The translations under genes were made by a program, and so were the position numbers. From positions 868,001-932,000 of the forward strand of contig NZ_QPKV01000002.1 of assembly GCF_003339865.1 (NCBI RefSeq): a stretch of DNA of 64,000 nucleotides, in the 5' to 3' direction. Below, one piece after another: positions 62,530 to 64,000 of the stretch; position 1 is the stretch's first letter; the number at the start of each line of letters is the position of its first letter. The notes under the pieces were generated by a model. It did not search any database. It was not told the DNA's origin and saw nothing but the letters and a program-made list of their open reading frames with translations. This DNA is from Pedobacter chinensis. GTDB lineage: Bacteria; Bacteroidota; Bacteroidia; Sphingobacteriales; Sphingobacteriaceae.

Positions 62530-64000
62530 TTATTCATATCCATTATCAAACTGAATTTTTTGTCCTTTTTTCAAGTTTATGGTAACAACTTCAACTCCAT
62601 TAACTTTTTTCAGGCTAGTTTCTGCTCCTTTTGCAAGAAAGGTTTTGAAAGGCAATTTAATGTTCAGTATACCACCTTTTTCTGCTTTAACTATAATTTG
62701 TTCTGGAACGTGATTAACTATTTTTGCACTAACCAGAAAAGCACCTTCAGCTCTCAAATCAGAGAAAGATACTTCATCCCAACTACGGGGAACTGCCGGA
62801 AAAACCTGAATATAACCATCCCTACTCTGTAACAGCAGTTCCTGAACACCCTGTGCAAATGCAAAATTTCCTTCTAAAGTAAAAGGCCTGTAAGTAAACC
62901 TGGAATACTTTCCTCCTTTTTGATCGCCATTTAAATGGAAGCTATTTGGCGAGCAGAAGTTGTCGGCAAAAATCTGAAGTTGTTTAACAGCTTTATCTGC
63001 CTGGTAAGCTCTTGCATACAAAGAAGCCATCCAGCTAAATGAATAACCACACCATTCCATAGTTCCCATTTCTTCAATCCTGTTCAGTGAGTTTTCTATA
63101 ATTTTTTGGTCAGCTTCCAGATTCACATCCAACAAAGCCAATGGATAAATGGCCATATACTGTGACATGTGCCTATGCGAACTATTTAAATTTACGCCAG
63201 GCGCTATCGTGAAACCCAGCTCATTTGTTTCAAAATCCGGCAATTCGCTTAAAATTTTTTTCCAATGCCCACTTTCTGACGATTTACCATTTGCGAAGCT
63301 GGTTTCTGCCGCAGCTTTGAACAGAAATTTTGCCAGGCTCAAATCAAAATTACTCCAATTTAAAAACCAGGCATCGATACTGTTATCATTATATTCCGGA
63401 CTAGAGCTCAGTGGCAATTTCCTTACTCCATTTTCCAGTTGGGTAATATTCTCCAGATAAGTAGCCGCCTGAGTAATATATGGATAGGCCCGTTTACGCA
63501 AAAAATCACGATCCATGCCATATCTCCATTGCCAATAAAAATGTTGTGCAGTCCAGGCACTTACTGTCGGCGACATTGAATATTGAATCCATCCGCCCAT
63601 CGGATCTCCGTTCAAAGTAATAACGCCAGGTACGTTCAGCCCGTTAACCTCGAAATATTGTTTAGTATATTCTAAATTTTTGTCTTTAATTTTCCATAGC
63701 CAATCGGTAAAAGTGGCCCCTTCGTCTAAATGGTTTCCGGTATAGGTTGGCCAATAACTCAATTGCGTATTTAAATCATTATGAAAATCGCCTTTCCAGG
63801 GTGGTAAACTTCCGTTATCGGCTGTCCAAATGGCTTGCAGCGTAATGGCTGGAGCACCTTTTCTTGCTACACAACCTAATTTGTATTTTTCCAAATAATA
63901 TTGTTTTTGCAATAGCGTGTCAGGGATGAAAATAGAAGACTTTGCCCAAAAATTATTCCACCATTTAACGTGAGATGGCCATTTTGTTGGTTCTTTTGCT
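62530..64000 (-). CDS. GH95-like glycosidase, 5' end outside the window
   Basis: At least 490 residues of an (alpha/alpha)6-barrel enzyme are present; the frame is open to the window edge. LQAIWTADNGSLPPWKGDF, DLNTQLSYWP, GWIQYSMSPT and SSHRHMSQYMAIYPL correspond to conserved blocks of GH95 (alpha-L-fucosidase or L-galactosidase). Where characterised members have N-x-N in the loop before T-(E/Q)-x-x-YWP, this one has D-L-N. The beta domain at the end (EQIIVKAEKGGILNIKLPF) is normal. Together with the GH29-like tail and sugar operators it suggests a fucoside-related locus. Confidence 0.78.
   Translation of the reverse strand, partial: AKEPTKWPSHVKWWNNFWAKSSIFIPDTLLQKQYYLEKYKLGCVARKGAPAITLQAIWTADNGSLPPWKGDFHNDLNTQLSYWPTYTGNHLDEGATFTDWLWKIKDKNLEYTKQYFEVNGLNVPGVITLNGDPMGGWIQYSMSPTVSAWTAQHFYWQWRYGMDRDFLRKRAYPYITQAATYLENITQLENGVRKLPLSSSPEYNDNSIDAWFLNWSNFDLSLAKFLFKAAAETSFANGKSSESGHWKKILSELPDFETNELGFTIAPGVNLNSSHRHMSQYMAIYPLALLDVNLEADQKIIENSLNRIEEMGTMEWCGYSFSWMASLYARAYQADKAVKQLQIFADNFCSPNSFHLNGDQKGGKYSRFTYRPFTLEGNFAFAQGVQELLLQSRDGYIQVFPAVPRSWDEVSFSDLRAEGAFLVSAKIVNHVPEQIIVKAEKGGILNIKLPFKTFLAKGAETSLKKVNGVEVVTINLKKGQKIQFDNGYE

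Noticed and set aside
62470..62832. 120-codon plus-strand frame opposite the GH95-like gene
   Set aside because: It is an antisense shadow of the glycosidase coding sequence with an unlikely composition.

Overview
This is an AT-rich chromosomal window from a member of the Bacteroidota, most likely Sphingobacteriaceae and Pedobacter-like; the genus is a guess. The evidence is a short 286-residue primary sigma factor without region 1.1, a tRNA promoter of the TTTG / TAnnTTTG type, A-rich start regions without clear Shine-Dalgarno sites, long tandem sets of MacB/FtsX-like permeases ending in DALKYE, and an unusual load of intergenic repeats.

Layout. 1-7 kb is housekeeping: rpoD, a small membrane protein with an ABC ATPase, AMP nucleosidase, clpP-clpX, a broken four-helix-bundle gene, trigger factor and tRNA-Leu(UAG). 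7.2-7.8 kb is an array of ~160-bp repeats, followed by a small lipoprotein and a BtuF-like protein. 9-29.3 kb is one large efflux-type cluster on the minus strand: membrane-fusion protein, LolD-like ATPase, seven paralogous ~800-residue permeases and a second, more divergent ATPase. 29.5-31.3 kb is a ~198-bp palindromic repeat array holding one DUF559 nuclease-like gene in a spacer. An NtrC-type regulator and a sensor kinase follow on the plus strand and probably control the efflux cluster. 34-41 kb carries storage-sugar genes: fused trehalose-6-phosphate synthase/phosphatase, a GH15 enzyme, glgC and glgA. 41.7-55.2 kb is mainly sulfate assimilation on the minus strand: sulfite reductase, SumT, a Met8-TSUP fusion, APS reductase, cysD, cysN, an Rrf2 regulator and a separate divergent SumT paralogue, interrupted by a lipoprotein and a GH31 enzyme. 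55.3-61 kb has a hybrid kinase, a phosphoesterase, an M23 peptidase, small lipoproteins and an XRE regulator. 61.5-64 kb holds a GH29-tail-like small protein and a GH95-like enzyme that runs off the window.

How genes work together. The sulfur genes form a complete route: sulfate to APS (CysDN), APS to sulfite (CysH with the iron-sulfur cysteine motifs, so no APS kinase is needed), and sulfite to sulfide (siroheme reductase), with siroheme supplied by SumT and the Met8 domain. A 33-bp motif (29 of 33 identical) upstream of both the sulfite reductase and the distant SumT paralogue suggests co-regulation. Three CAAACGTTTG palindromes near the GH31 and the GH29/GH95-like genes suggest a LacI-type sugar regulon.

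The most interesting content is the repeat biology. At least five repeat families occupy intergenic space. One is a BIME-like array with a nuclease-like gene set precisely between inverted boundaries, which resembles the REP/RAYT arrangement but with a DUF559 protein instead of a transposase.
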